From JBBRHH01 sp038222915 (GTDB lineage: Bacteria > Planctomycetota > Phycisphaerae > Tepidisphaerales > Tepidisphaeraceae): a stretch of DNA of 6,838 bases. A program made the translations under genes and the position numbers. The DNA lies in the NCBI GenBank assembly GCA_038222915.1, contig JBBRHH010000342.1, positions 1 through 6,838 on the forward strand, given 5' to 3'. Below the pieces are notes generated by a model. That model worked only from the letters and a program-made list of their open reading frames with translations. It made no database searches and was not told where the DNA came from. The stretch's first letter is position 1. Every line of letters begins with the position of its first letter. Positions 1 to 6,770 of the stretch are shown here, in pieces.

Positions 1-872
1 AAAGTCACCGCCAGCAATATGCACGGAAACAACAACAGCCACCAACGGTTATTCACATGATCCAGTTGCTTCAACCCCTCCGAAGCCAGCGATCCCCAGC
101 TCGGCACCGGCGGCTGAATCCCCACCCCCAGAAAACTCAAAAACGATTCCTGCAAAATCGCCGACGGCACCACCAGGCTCGCATACACCGTGATCGGCCC
201 CACCAGGTTCGGCAGAAGATGATTCAAAAAGATGTGCCGCTCCCGCAACCCCGCCGCCCGCGCCGCCTCCACAAACGGCAGCGTCCGCAGCGACAGCACC
301 TGCCCCCGAATCACCCGCGCCATCGTCAGCCAGCTCACCGACCCAATCGCCAGAAACAGCACAATCAAATTCGCGGCCTTCGCCCCAATCAACTTCGCCA
401 GCGGATCCTCAAACCCTATCTTGAATAGCAGGATCAGCAGGATGTAAGGCAGCCCATAAAGAATATCCACGCCCCGCATCAGAAGCGCATCCACCCAGCC
501 GCCGCGATACCCCGAAAACAATCCCACACAAACCCCCACCACCGTCGCAATCAGCGCCGCCGCCAACCCAATTCCCACGCTCACCGCCCCGCCAAGCAGG
601 CATCGCCCCAGCTCGCTCCGCCCCAGCATGTCGCTCCCCATCAAGCCGCCCGGCCCCGGCGGATAAAACGATATCTCCGTCCTCTGATAGTCATACGCAA
701 TCGCGCTCTTGCCGGCCATCGTCCAAGGCAGCGTCAGCAGGCTCGCCAGAACAATCGCCAGCAAAATCCCCCCACCAAAAGCCACGCGCCGGCTCTCCAG
801 CGCGCGCCGCCAGATATGCGGCGTCTCATTCAAGTGAACATCCGGTGCCGTCAGCATCGCCGCCCGCGTCAT
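1..872 (-). CDS. oppC: Oligopeptide ABC transporter permease OppC, 3' end cut by the window edge
   Basis: This is an inner-membrane permease subunit of a peptide (Opp/Dpp-type) ABC importer, expected to pair with OppB to form the translocation pore. I translated 290 codons by hand; the frame stays open to the left edge. Residues 31-52 form the first membrane helix. A periplasmic stretch ends in the family motif GSDMLGR (79-85). Further hydrophobic segments lie at about 93-120, 138-150, 168-185, 224-240 and 278-290. The cytoplasmic EAA loop that docks the ATPase is clear at 202-221 (EAARAAG, then LLP). SFLGVGIQPP at 246-255 is typical of OppC. Family members are about 300 residues long, so perhaps 15-30 are missing. 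The ATG overlaps the oppB stop (ATGA), with GGGAG at 880-884 seven bases upstream as ribosome-binding site. Codons end heavily in G (GCG, CTG, GGG). The symbol follows family resemblance; dipeptide or other small-peptide specificity is possible. Confidence 0.93.
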   Translation of the reverse strand, partial: MTRAAMLTAPDVHLNETPHIWRRALESRRVAFGGGILLAIVLASLLTLPWTMAGKSAIAYDYQRTEISFYPPGPGGLMGSDMLGRSELGRCLLGGAVSVGIGLAAALIATVVGVCVGLFSGYRGGWVDALLMRGVDILYGLPYILLILLFKIGFEDPLAKLIGAKAANLIVLFLAIGSVSWLTMARVIRGQVLSLRTLPFVEAARAAGLRERHIFLNHLLPNLVGPITVYASLVVPSAILQESFLSFLGVGIQPPVPSWGSLASEGLKQLDHVNNRWWLLLFPCILLAVT

Positions 873-1795
873 GATTTCGCTCCCACCACAATGCGCGGAT
901 CAAAAAATGCATACGCCAGATCCACCAGCAAATTCAGCCCCAGCAACATCAGCGAATACACCATGATGATGCCCAGAATCAGCGTCTGATCGCGATTGAG
1001 AACGCTGTTCACAAAGTGCGCCCCCAGCCCAGGAATGTTAAACACCTTCTCCACCACAAAAGACCCCGTCAAAGTCCCCGCCGTCGCCGGCCCCAGATAC
1101 GTCAACACCGGCAAAAACGCGTTCCGCAGACAATGCTTCCAGATCACCATGTTGCGCGACAACCCCTTGGCCCGCGCCGTCCGCACAAAATCCGAGCTCA
1201 GCACATCCAGCATCGCAACCCGCGTCAGCCGGGCGATATAAGCCATCGGCGCCAACGACAGCGCAACGCCCGGAAGAATCAGATCGCTGAAATGTCCCCA
1301 TCGGCCAATCGGAAATACTTTCCAGGTGACGCAGAACACAATCAACAGCACCGCGCCCACGACAAACGCCGGAATGCTGATCCCAATCATGGCCAGCGAA
1401 AGACTGAAAAAATCAAATAGCCCGCCCCGCCGAACCGCCGCCAGCGCCCCGATCGCAACGCCGCCCACAATCCCGATCACCAGCGCAAACAACCCCAGCG
1501 TCACCGAGATCGGCAACGACTCCCCAATAATCTCATTGACAGTGAAATCATTCACAAGCGAAGGCCCAAAATCACCGTGCAACAGCCGCCACGGGTAATA
1601 CGTCAGAAACTTCGCCGGATGCCCCACATGAAACCGCGCCTCCATCGCCGCGATCACAATCGGATCGGGCTTGCGGTCAGTCCGCTCGAACGGGTTTCCC
1701 GGCACCAGCCAGGTCATGAAAAACGTAAGCACATAGATGATCGCGAGGATCAGCGGGAATTGCGCAAGTCGAACTAATGCCAGTCGCAGGCGCAT
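869..1795 (-). CDS. oppB: Oligopeptide ABC transporter permease OppB
   Basis: This is the other inner-membrane permease subunit of the peptide importer. At 308 residues it is full length for the family (E. coli OppB is about 306). Hydrophobic helices lie at about 12-32, 98-120, 133-158, 173-192, 231-250 and 272-296, fitting six membrane spans. The large periplasmic segment after helix 1 contains the VPGNPF motif (31-36). The EAA loop is at 206-229 (ARAKGLS at 207-213, ending in FLP). NIPGLG at 253-258 and the FFDPR end (297-301) are also OppB hallmarks. The ATG overlaps the oppA stop by one base (TGATG). A good ribosome-binding site, GGAGGTG on the minus strand (1804-1810), lies eight bases upstream within the last oppA codons. 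Its stop overlaps the oppC start by four bases. This layout indicates coupled translation of oppA, oppB and oppC. Confidence 0.95.
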   Translation of the reverse strand: MRLRLALVRLAQFPLILAIIYVLTFFMTWLVPGNPFERTDRKPDPIVIAAMEARFHVGHPAKFLTYYPWRLLHGDFGPSLVNDFTVNEIIGESLPISVTLGLFALVIGIVGGVAIGALAAVRRGGLFDFFSLSLAMIGISIPAFVVGAVLLIVFCVTWKVFPIGRWGHFSDLILPGVALSLAPMAYIARLTRVAMLDVLSSDFVRTARAKGLSRNMVIWKHCLRNAFLPVLTYLGPATAGTLTGSFVVEKVFNIPGLGAHFVNSVLNRDQTLILGIIMVYSLMLLGLNLLVDLAYAFFDPRIVVGAKS

Positions 1796-3489
1796 CAGTG
1801 ATGCACCTCCACCGTATGCAGCATCACCATGTTCCGCGGGTTGAGTGGAATGCCCTTCACGTTCTCGCGAATCAGATACGCGCTCACATAGTGATACAGC
1901 GGAATGATCGGCATCTCATCGCAAAGGATCTGCTCGGCGTGGCTCAAAAGCGCCAATCGTTTGGCCGGGTCCCGCTCCACCGTCGCCTCTTCGCACAACT
2001 TGTCATACTCCGGATTTCTCCAGTCCGAGTCGTTGTTGTCGCTATCCGACAGATACTTGTCCGAAAACGTCGACACATCGTTATAATCCCCCGTCCATCC
2101 CCCGCGCGAGATCGTAAAATCCTTCGAGTGAACCCGCTGTCGAAACGTCTTCACCTCGACGCCGCCCATGTTGATGGGCACGTTCAACACATCGTGCCAC
2201 TGCCGTCCGACATTCTGCGCCACCATCGTGTGCTCCCCCTCATTGGTGAACAGCAGCGCCACTTCGGGAAAGCCCTTGCCGGCCGGATACCCCGCCTCCG
2301 CCAGCAACTCCCTCGCCCGCTTGGGATCAAATCCAGTTCCCCGCGGCGTCGGATACCCCGGAAACAATCCCGGCGGCACAAAATGCGTCGCCTCCGGCTG
2401 ACCAAGCTGCCCAATCTTTTCCACAATCGGCTTTCGATCGATCGCCATCGAAAACGCCCGCCTCACCCGCACATCCTTAAACGGGTTCGCCGACCCATCC
2501 GGCAGCGTGTCCCGGCAGTTGATCGAATAAAAATACGTTCCAAACCCCGGAAAAATGTGGATGTCCTTGCGTCCCTTCGCCACCAGCCCCGCCGCCACGT
2601 CGTTCGTCACTCCCGCAAACCAATCCACCGAATCCGTCTCGTATTTCAAGAACGCCGTCTCCGGCCCCGCAAAGCTCAGCATGTCGATCCGATGGCTCTT
2701 CACCGCCGCCTTGTTCCAGTAATACTCCGAAGCCACCAGCCGAAGCCGCTTCTTGAACTCCCACTGTTCAACCCGATACGGCCCATTCCCCACCAACGCC
2801 GGCGGATGCGTAAAATTTTTCTCGTAAGTCACCTGCCCGGTCTTCGCGTCCCGTACTTCAATTTTCCGCATCGAAGGTTCGTGCAGCGGCACAAACGGCG
2901 GAAACGCGCACAAGTCGAGAAAAAAATCCACCGGATGCGTCAGCGTAACCCGCAACGTCCTCTCATCCGTCGCCACGATGCCAACGTCTGCAAAATCGAC
3001 AGGCCGCGTCGTAGCGCCGTTGGTCAACGCCTCCACGCGACTTTGATACGCATTTTCATAAGCCCGCGCCCCCTTGATGTAGTGAAGCAGATACGTGTAA
3101 TCCCCTGGCTCCTCCAGCATCCGCCGCCATGCAAACACAAAATCCCCCGCCAGCAGCGGGTCGCCGTTGGACCACCGCGCATCCTCGCGAATATGAAAAG
3201 TATAAACCGTCCCGTCCGGACTGATCTCAGCCGGCTTCGAGGCCCCCGGAATCGCCTTCATCGTCAGCTCGTCTTTGGTATCGAGCGTATACAGGCCCTC
3301 CCAGATCCCATACGCCAGGCGGATATCCTGAAGCCAGGACATGCTCTTCGGATCCAGCGTATTAATGTCGTCGCGATTGATAAAAACAAAATCAGCCGGC
3401 TCTTCATGCTGCCCGGCCGCGCCTGACCACACCATGGCCCCCACCAGCAGGACAATCAGGCCGGCAGGAATGGCGAAAAGTCGCAGCAT
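1795..3489 (-). CDS. oppA: Periplasmic oligopeptide-binding protein, OppA type (SBP family 5)
   Basis: This is the substrate-binding protein that captures peptides outside the inner membrane and delivers them to OppB/OppC. It has 564 residues, in the normal range. Residues 1-26 are a hydrophobic export signal with little N-terminal charge; cleavage near SGAAG (22-26) is plausible. No lipobox cysteine is visible, so it is probably soluble, or held by an uncleaved signal anchor. Family 5 features follow in order: TLDPKS (44-49), the REDARWSNGDP block (101-111) leading into DFVFAWRRM (116-124), GNGPYRV (234-240), FKDVRVRRAFSMAIDR (337-352), and the C-terminal block GWTGDYND (464-471) to PIIPLYHYV (527-535). 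GDYND and LYHYV resemble OppA more than DppA or NikA. The start lies three bases after the upstream gene's stop (TGA, ACA, ATG) with no good ribosome-binding site, so it probably depends on reinitiation. The exact substrate cannot be read from sequence. Confidence 0.93.
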   Translation of the reverse strand: MLRLFAIPAGLIVLLVGAMVWSGAAGQHEEPADFVFINRDDINTLDPKSMSWLQDIRLAYGIWEGLYTLDTKDELTMKAIPGASKPAEISPDGTVYTFHIREDARWSNGDPLLAGDFVFAWRRMLEEPGDYTYLLHYIKGARAYENAYQSRVEALTNGATTRPVDFADVGIVATDERTLRVTLTHPVDFFLDLCAFPPFVPLHEPSMRKIEVRDAKTGQVTYEKNFTHPPALVGNGPYRVEQWEFKKRLRLVASEYYWNKAAVKSHRIDMLSFAGPETAFLKYETDSVDWFAGVTNDVAAGLVAKGRKDIHIFPGFGTYFYSINCRDTLPDGSANPFKDVRVRRAFSMAIDRKPIVEKIGQLGQPEATHFVPPGLFPGYPTPRGTGFDPKRARELLAEAGYPAGKGFPEVALLFTNEGEHTMVAQNVGRQWHDVLNVPINMGGVEVKTFRQRVHSKDFTISRGGWTGDYNDVSTFSDKYLSDSDNNDSDWRNPEYDKLCEEATVERDPAKRLALLSHAEQILCDEMPIIPLYHYVSAYLIRENVKGIPLNPRNMVMLHTVEVHH

Positions 3490-3492
3490 TGT

Positions 3493-4644
3493 TCATTTTT
3501 CAGCAGTGGTAACCGATGGCGCGGTCGGAACCGTGCCAGCCCCCGTCGAGCTCTTCGTCGTAGGCGCAGCTGCCGTCGTAAGCCCCCCCATCCCCGGCAA
3601 AGCCTTCATCGCCGCCGGAATCGGATCAAGGGCCGCCTGAATAGCCGCCACCGTCGGCGAAGGTGCAAGAGCAACGGCATTCGCCGCCGCTGCTGCAAAG
3701 CCTGCATTCCCATTCGCAACTGGCGAAAGGCTCACGGTCTGAATCACCTCAACGATGTAATTCCGAATCGCCACCAGTTCTTCCGGTTTTGCATTCGCAA
3801 CCTGTGCACGAATCCCCACCAGAATATTGTACGTGGACTGCATCACCGACAACTGCTCCGCGGGCTGCAGCGTGCTCCAGATCGTTGCACGGGTCACATA
3901 GAACAGTGGCCTTTTATCCGTCCCAATTTCCGCGGGAAGCCCGGTCTTAAAAATCTCTCCCCGTTCCTTATAAGTCTCGACCAGTGCCGCCACCGTCTTC
4001 GTCAGTTGCTCCGGCTTAAACGTCTCCTGCGGCAGCGTCAACGCCTCATAAGCCTCATCCGCAACCATCGAGCTCGGATGCGCCTTCACCGCGTTGGCAA
4101 TCTCTTTATTTTGAAGCAAAGTTCCCGGCTGACCGATCGTGATCCCGTTCAGGATCACCGGCTTGGCCGCCCGCAGCCCCCACATGGTGATTGCATCCGG
4201 CTGATTCGCCGCCACAAACGACTTGATCACCGGCTCCAGCCGCCACGTCGGTGCCACCTCGGCCACCCGGGCAATCACAATCGCCGCGTTCAATCGCGTC
4301 CGAACGCTTCCCTTCGCAATAACGCCTCCCGCAGACGTCATCGCGGTGCTCAACTGATTCGCATATTCATCAAGAAAAAACGCCCCGCCCATCGCACCCG
4401 TCACCAGCCTCGTTTCGCCAACCAGCGCATCCCGTGCCGCCCGTTGCTGATCCGTCTTCACATCATCAGCCAGCAGCGCAAGCTGATCACCTATAACCTT
4501 CGCAATCGCAGTCTTGTCGGCCGGCGCTAAAGTCGCCGCCGACTTCATCGTGTCCGGCAAAAGCCCGGAAGCCCAACTCAATGAGGGGCTTAGGATAAGC
4601 GTCGCGGCAAGCGAAATGGCAAGAACACGTTGACGACAATTCAT
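3493..4644 (-). CDS. Secreted alanine-rich protein of unknown function, first gene of the opp operon
   Basis: I do not recognise a named family. The 383-residue product starts with a classical signal peptide: charged MNCRQR, hydrophobic core 7-20, and likely cleavage after SLSWA (residue 25). It is therefore exported, probably to the periplasm. The mature part is mostly predicted helix with regular amphipathic segments, for example around 115-165 and 180-225, which look vaguely like HEAT or other helical-repeat folds; no catalytic motif is visible. Residues 312-345 are Ala-rich, and 355-383 are a low-complexity Ala/Thr/Ser/Pro tail. A GGGG stretch (4654-4657) about nine bases upstream of the ATG may serve as a weak ribosome-binding site. 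It ends three bases before oppA on the same strand, so co-transcription is very likely. Hence a role near the peptide importer is possible, such as helping capture or process peptides, but this is inferred from context only. Confidence 0.85.
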   Translation of the reverse strand: MNCRQRVLAISLAATLILSPSLSWASGLLPDTMKSAATLAPADKTAIAKVIGDQLALLADDVKTDQQRAARDALVGETRLVTGAMGGAFFLDEYANQLSTAMTSAGGVIAKGSVRTRLNAAIVIARVAEVAPTWRLEPVIKSFVAANQPDAITMWGLRAAKPVILNGITIGQPGTLLQNKEIANAVKAHPSSMVADEAYEALTLPQETFKPEQLTKTVAALVETYKERGEIFKTGLPAEIGTDKRPLFYVTRATIWSTLQPAEQLSVMQSTYNILVGIRAQVANAKPEELVAIRNYIVEVIQTVSLSPVANGNAGFAAAAANAVALAPSPTVAAIQAALDPIPAAMKALPGMGGLTTAAAPTTKSSTGAGTVPTAPSVTTAEK

Positions 4645-4711
4645 GCGCGGCTACCCCAAAAAATCGGCGATCGCGAAACCTTCGCCCAACGCCAAAAAGA
4701 CATCCCGACGC

Positions 4712-4740
4712 AAGGTAGCATAGCCTCAAAACAGTGTCAA
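4712..4740 (-). promoter_or_regulatory. Candidate sigma-70-type promoter for the secreted protein-oppABC operon
   Basis: Reading the minus strand, a perfect TTGACA (4740-4735) is followed after a 17-base spacer by TACCTT (4717-4712), which matches the -10 consensus at only three of six positions. Transcription would start near 4705, giving a leader of about 60 bases before the ATG at 4644. The position, in the only sizeable gap upstream of the operon, supports it; the weak -10 box lowers confidence. I see no obvious operator. Confidence 0.45.
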
Positions 4741-4770
4741 TTTAACAACCGTCGCCCAAAGCCTGACATC

Positions 4771-4801
4771 GCACAAAACCCTCCCCCACGCCCATTTGTG
4801 C
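4771..4801. repeat. 7-bp perfect inverted repeat just after the lolD-like gene
   Basis: GCACAAA (4771-4777) and TTTGTGC (4795-4801) can pair around a 17-base loop, starting 13 bases beyond the stop codon of the ATPase gene. On the minus strand the second arm is not followed by a T-run, so it is not a classical rho-independent terminator. Its loop contains three of the G-tracts described for 4779-4829, so the hairpin and a quadruplex could compete. A role in ending or protecting the upstream transcript is possible but unproven. Confidence 0.4.
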
Positions 4802-4829
4802 CCGGCAACCCCCTCACCCCTCATCCCCC
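4779..4829 (-). other. Putative G-quadruplex tract spanning the 3' end of the lolD-like gene
   Basis: On the minus (coding) strand these 51 bases contain seven runs of three to five G, separated by loops of 4, 3, 5, 7, 3 and 1 bases. This meets the usual G3+ N1-7 pattern several times over. The run covers the last codons, the TGA stop and about 35 bases of downstream DNA, so it would also be in the mRNA. The plus strand carries the matching C-runs. Part of the richness follows from the general use of GGG and GAG codons here, but the densest portion is non-coding. Confidence 0.55.
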
Positions 4830-5602
4830 ACAATATTCCCATCATCCATCGTAATTATCCGCCTCGCCTTCGCCGCAAACGCCGGATCATGCGTCACCAT
4901 CACGATTGTCTGCCCCCCATCCGCGATCTTCTGAAAAATCTCGGCCACCACCTCCCCATTCTTCCTATCCAGATTCCCCGTCGGCTCGTCCGCCAGCAAC
5001 ACCGCCGGCTCATTCCCCAGCGCCCGCGCAATCGCCACCCGCTGCTGCTCCCCGCCCGACAGCCGGTTCGCCCGCCGCTTTACCTTGTCAATCAGCCCAA
5101 ACTGCCCCAACAACTCGGCCGCCCGTTCCATCGCCGCCCCCCGATCCAGCCGCCCCAATTTAAACATCGGCAGCGCCACATTCTCCTGAGCCGTAAAGTC
5201 CTTCAGCAGGTAATGAAACTGAAATACAAACCCCACCTTCTCATTCCGCAAGAGCGCCAGCTGCCCATCCCCCAGCGTCGTCGTATCATGCCCATCAATA
5301 AACACCCGGCTCGCCGGCTCAAACACCTCTCCGCCCGGCCCACTCTTCGAAGGCCGATCCAATCCCCCCAGCAAATAAAGCAAAGTAGACTTCCCCGACC
5401 CCGACTGTCCCACAATCGAAACATACTCCCCCTGTGAGATCGAAACATTCACCCCGCGCAAAATATGATTAGCAATATCCCCCACCCCCAGAAACCGGTG
5501 CAAATTCTGAGCCCGCAAAAGCGCCGGCCCAGACCGAGCCCCACCAGAAGAACCCTCGCCCGAATCGCTCATCACTCGAGGACGTGTGCGCAAAGCAGTC
5601 AT
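4814..5602 (-). CDS. lolD: LolD-like ABC transporter ATPase (lipoprotein release / MacB-FtsE type)
   Basis: This ATP-binding subunit belongs to the LolD/MacB/FtsE group. In LolCDE it powers removal of lipoproteins from the inner membrane toward the outer membrane. Counting from the ATG at 5602 (262 residues), Walker A is GQSGSGKST (65-73), the Q-loop lies in FVFQFHYLL (125-133), the signature is LSGGEQQRV (181-189), Walker B is VLLADEP (201-207), the D-loop is GNLD (209-212), and the switch histidine is in VTHD (236-239). QFH.LL.DFTA.ENVA.P is especially close to LolD. About 12 extra residues follow LGGLDRPS, compared with E. coli LolD from memory. GGGAAG (5608-5613) five bases upstream favours ATG 5602. 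A GTG at 5608 would overlap that site, and ATG 5572 would trim a flexible Gly/Ser-rich N-terminus. No permease partner is adjacent, so a MacB-like or other exporter role cannot be excluded. Confidence 0.88.
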   Translation of the reverse strand: MTALRTRPRVMSDSGEGSSGGARSGPALLRAQNLHRFLGVGDIANHILRGVNVSISQGEYVSIVGQSGSGKSTLLYLLGGLDRPSKSGPGGEVFEPASRVFIDGHDTTTLGDGQLALLRNEKVGFVFQFHYLLKDFTAQENVALPMFKLGRLDRGAAMERAAELLGQFGLIDKVKRRANRLSGGEQQRVAIARALGNEPAVLLADEPTGNLDRKNGEVVAEIFQKIADGGQTIVMVTHDPAFAAKARRIITMDDGNIVGDEG

Positions 5603-5625
5603 AAGCACTTCCCAACAACCGTTCC

Positions 5626-5655
5626 ATTGTAGGGATTGTCAGCCCGCCCGCGCAA
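5626..5655 (-). promoter_or_regulatory. Candidate promoter for the lolD-like gene
   Basis: On the minus strand TACAAT (5631-5626) matches the -10 consensus at five of six positions. TTGCGC (5655-5650), 18 bases upstream, is a half-matching -35 box. The start point would be near 5619, about 17 bases before ATG 5602 and just upstream of the GGGAAG ribosome-binding site. This spacing fits the ATG start better than the GTG at 5608. The element lies in the 145-base gap after the upstream gene, in which I see no terminator. Confidence 0.4.
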
Positions 5656-5753
5656 GCGTGGTACAAGATTTGAAACCGATTCTTGACTCCGTGAGCTGAT
5701 AACCGTGACCACAGCTGGATCTGGCCTTGCCGGAAGGGGCGTCGCTGGCTCAA

Positions 5754-6611
5754 TCATTCGGAGACGTTAAACCCAAACTGTGATCGCCGGAATGACTCCA
5801 AACCGCCAAATCCCAATTCGCGCAACAACCGATCGGCCAGGCGATCTTTTCTCGTCTCAGCGATCTCTTTGAATGGCGGCAACATTCGATACGTCATCAA
5901 ATAGGCGCCCTTCAAGGTAAGTACGTAGTTCTCGCCGGCTTCGTCGATCGAATAGTACCCTGCCTTTAAAAGCCGGTCGAAGTTCCGCTCATGTTCGAAC
6001 AACTGGCGCGACCGTCCATCCTGCGCGTTGTCCAATATAGCCTCACAGTCGCGTCGATCCCGTGCGATGCGGGCCCGGTGAAACTTGTATAAGAGTGACA
6101 GATCCTGGAAAAATGGACACCGAACGCTGTCCACGGTCGGGTCCGCTGGAAAGCAGGATGGGTTCGAGTTGTTTGATGTCACGATTGAACTGCCGTCAGA
6201 GAAGTCGGTGCGAAACCCGACGACTGTTATCACTTTCAATCCCTTGGCGCGTGTCGGCGTGAGTATGCCAATGACTTGTACCATGTCCTTCAGTGACTGA
6301 TTGATCCAGATGGAAACAAAGCAGTCTTGATTTGAGGCCGCTTCGTTACGCTTTAAATGCCCAATCGCTTTGAAGCCATTCGAGGCCAGCCATCCGGCGG
6401 TTCGAACGAACACCTGCGAAAGATCAGCTGGCAACAGCGACAACTCAACTGCTACAAAATCCACATGAACTTTTTTGGTCTGTTGACGCCTCAGCCTTAG
6501 AGGGACCACCGTGTAAAGTTTGATGAACGGATACGCGACAATTGCAAGCGCAACGATTAACAGCAATACCCATATGTTCAATGGCGCGAGATGAATTTGC
6601 CCGAAACCCAT
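5754..6611 (-). CDS. Membrane-anchored protein of unknown function
   Basis: I cannot name this 285-residue protein. It has one hydrophobic segment at about 11-33, followed by a basic cluster (RLRRQQTKK, 39-47). By the positive-inside rule the short N-terminus faces the periplasm and the large C-terminal part the cytoplasm. That part has a mixed strand/helix region (50-150) including a GFRTDFSDGSSIVTSN stretch (132-147), a charged helical section (175-215), and a C-terminal segment with GYYSIDEAGENYVLTLKGAY (218-237), then MTYRMLPP (239-246) and a basic helix. The style recalls uncharacterised proteins I associate with planctomycetes, an impression only. The start is well fixed: an in-frame TAA lies nine bases before the ATG, though no clear ribosome-binding site is seen. 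Its codon use is far less biased toward G/T endings than the genes to its left, which may mean a different origin. No enzymatic motif is visible. Confidence 0.8.
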   Translation of the reverse strand: MGFGQIHLAPLNIWVLLLIVALAIVAYPFIKLYTVVPLRLRRQQTKKVHVDFVAVELSLLPADLSQVFVRTAGWLASNGFKAIGHLKRNEAASNQDCFVSIWINQSLKDMVQVIGILTPTRAKGLKVITVVGFRTDFSDGSSIVTSNNSNPSCFPADPTVDSVRCPFFQDLSLLYKFHRARIARDRRDCEAILDNAQDGRSRQLFEHERNFDRLLKAGYYSIDEAGENYVLTLKGAYLMTYRMLPPFKEIAETRKDRLADRLLRELGFGGLESFRRSQFGFNVSE

Positions 6612-6671
6612 GGCTGGATCTTAGCGACAAACTGGTCAATTAAAACCGGTTCTTGTACTTGGTTCACCATT

Positions 6672-6714
6672 AATGCCATTGGCAAAACTTAAGGGGTCGG
6701 GAGTGAATGCCATT
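6672..6714. repeat. Two direct copies of AATGCCATT
   Basis: The 9-base word AATGCCATT occurs at 6672-6680 and again at 6706-6714, 34 bases apart start to start. The word is itself palindromic around one central base. The second copy extends to an 11-base palindrome, GAATGCCATTC (6705-6715), directly after GGGAG. Such paired copies could be operator half-sites or remnants of element ends. Chance cannot be ruled out for so short a word. Confidence 0.4.
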
Positions 6715-6770
6715 CGTTTAGCACATAACTCCGCGCCGCAGCGCGCTTTGCACCAGCTTGCGCGAGACGC

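Noticed and set aside
57..428. Plus-strand open frame of 123 codons
   Set aside because: It lies antisense to oppC and its product is an Arg/Pro/His/Gln-rich artefact; the oppC reading frame has convincing motifs over the whole stretch.
1777..3426. A 549-codon open frame on the plus strand opposite oppA
   Set aside because: Its translation is dominated by Arg, His, Pro and Gln with no domain pattern, as expected for the antisense of a G/C-biased gene; the minus-strand frame encodes a clear OppA.
5341..5412. C-runs on the plus strand opposite the Walker A region as a second quadruplex
   Set aside because: Only three runs of three or more fall within seven-base loops, short of the four needed; they are explained by Gly/Ser codons of the ATP-binding loop.
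4796..5437. Plus-strand open frame of 213 codons opposite the LolD-like gene
   Set aside because: It has a Pro/Arg/His-rich composition without family features, and all ATPase motifs are on the other strand.
5664..5685. CAAGA/TCTTG hairpin with a T-loop-like GGTTTCAAATC on the minus strand
   Set aside because: I tested it as a tRNA fragment and as a terminator. No cloverleaf stems form around it and no T-run follows; a 5-bp stem with a 12-base loop is at chance level.
5469..5753. Minus-strand 94-codon frame starting just past the membrane-anchored gene's stop
   Set aside because: It needs a TTG start, overlaps the start of the ATPase gene in another frame, and has no ribosome-binding site or recognisable domain.
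6062..6300. Two overlapping plus-strand open frames of 66 and 71 codons inside the membrane-anchored gene
   Set aside because: They lie antisense to a longer frame with a membrane helix and a well-defined start, and lack ribosome-binding sites.
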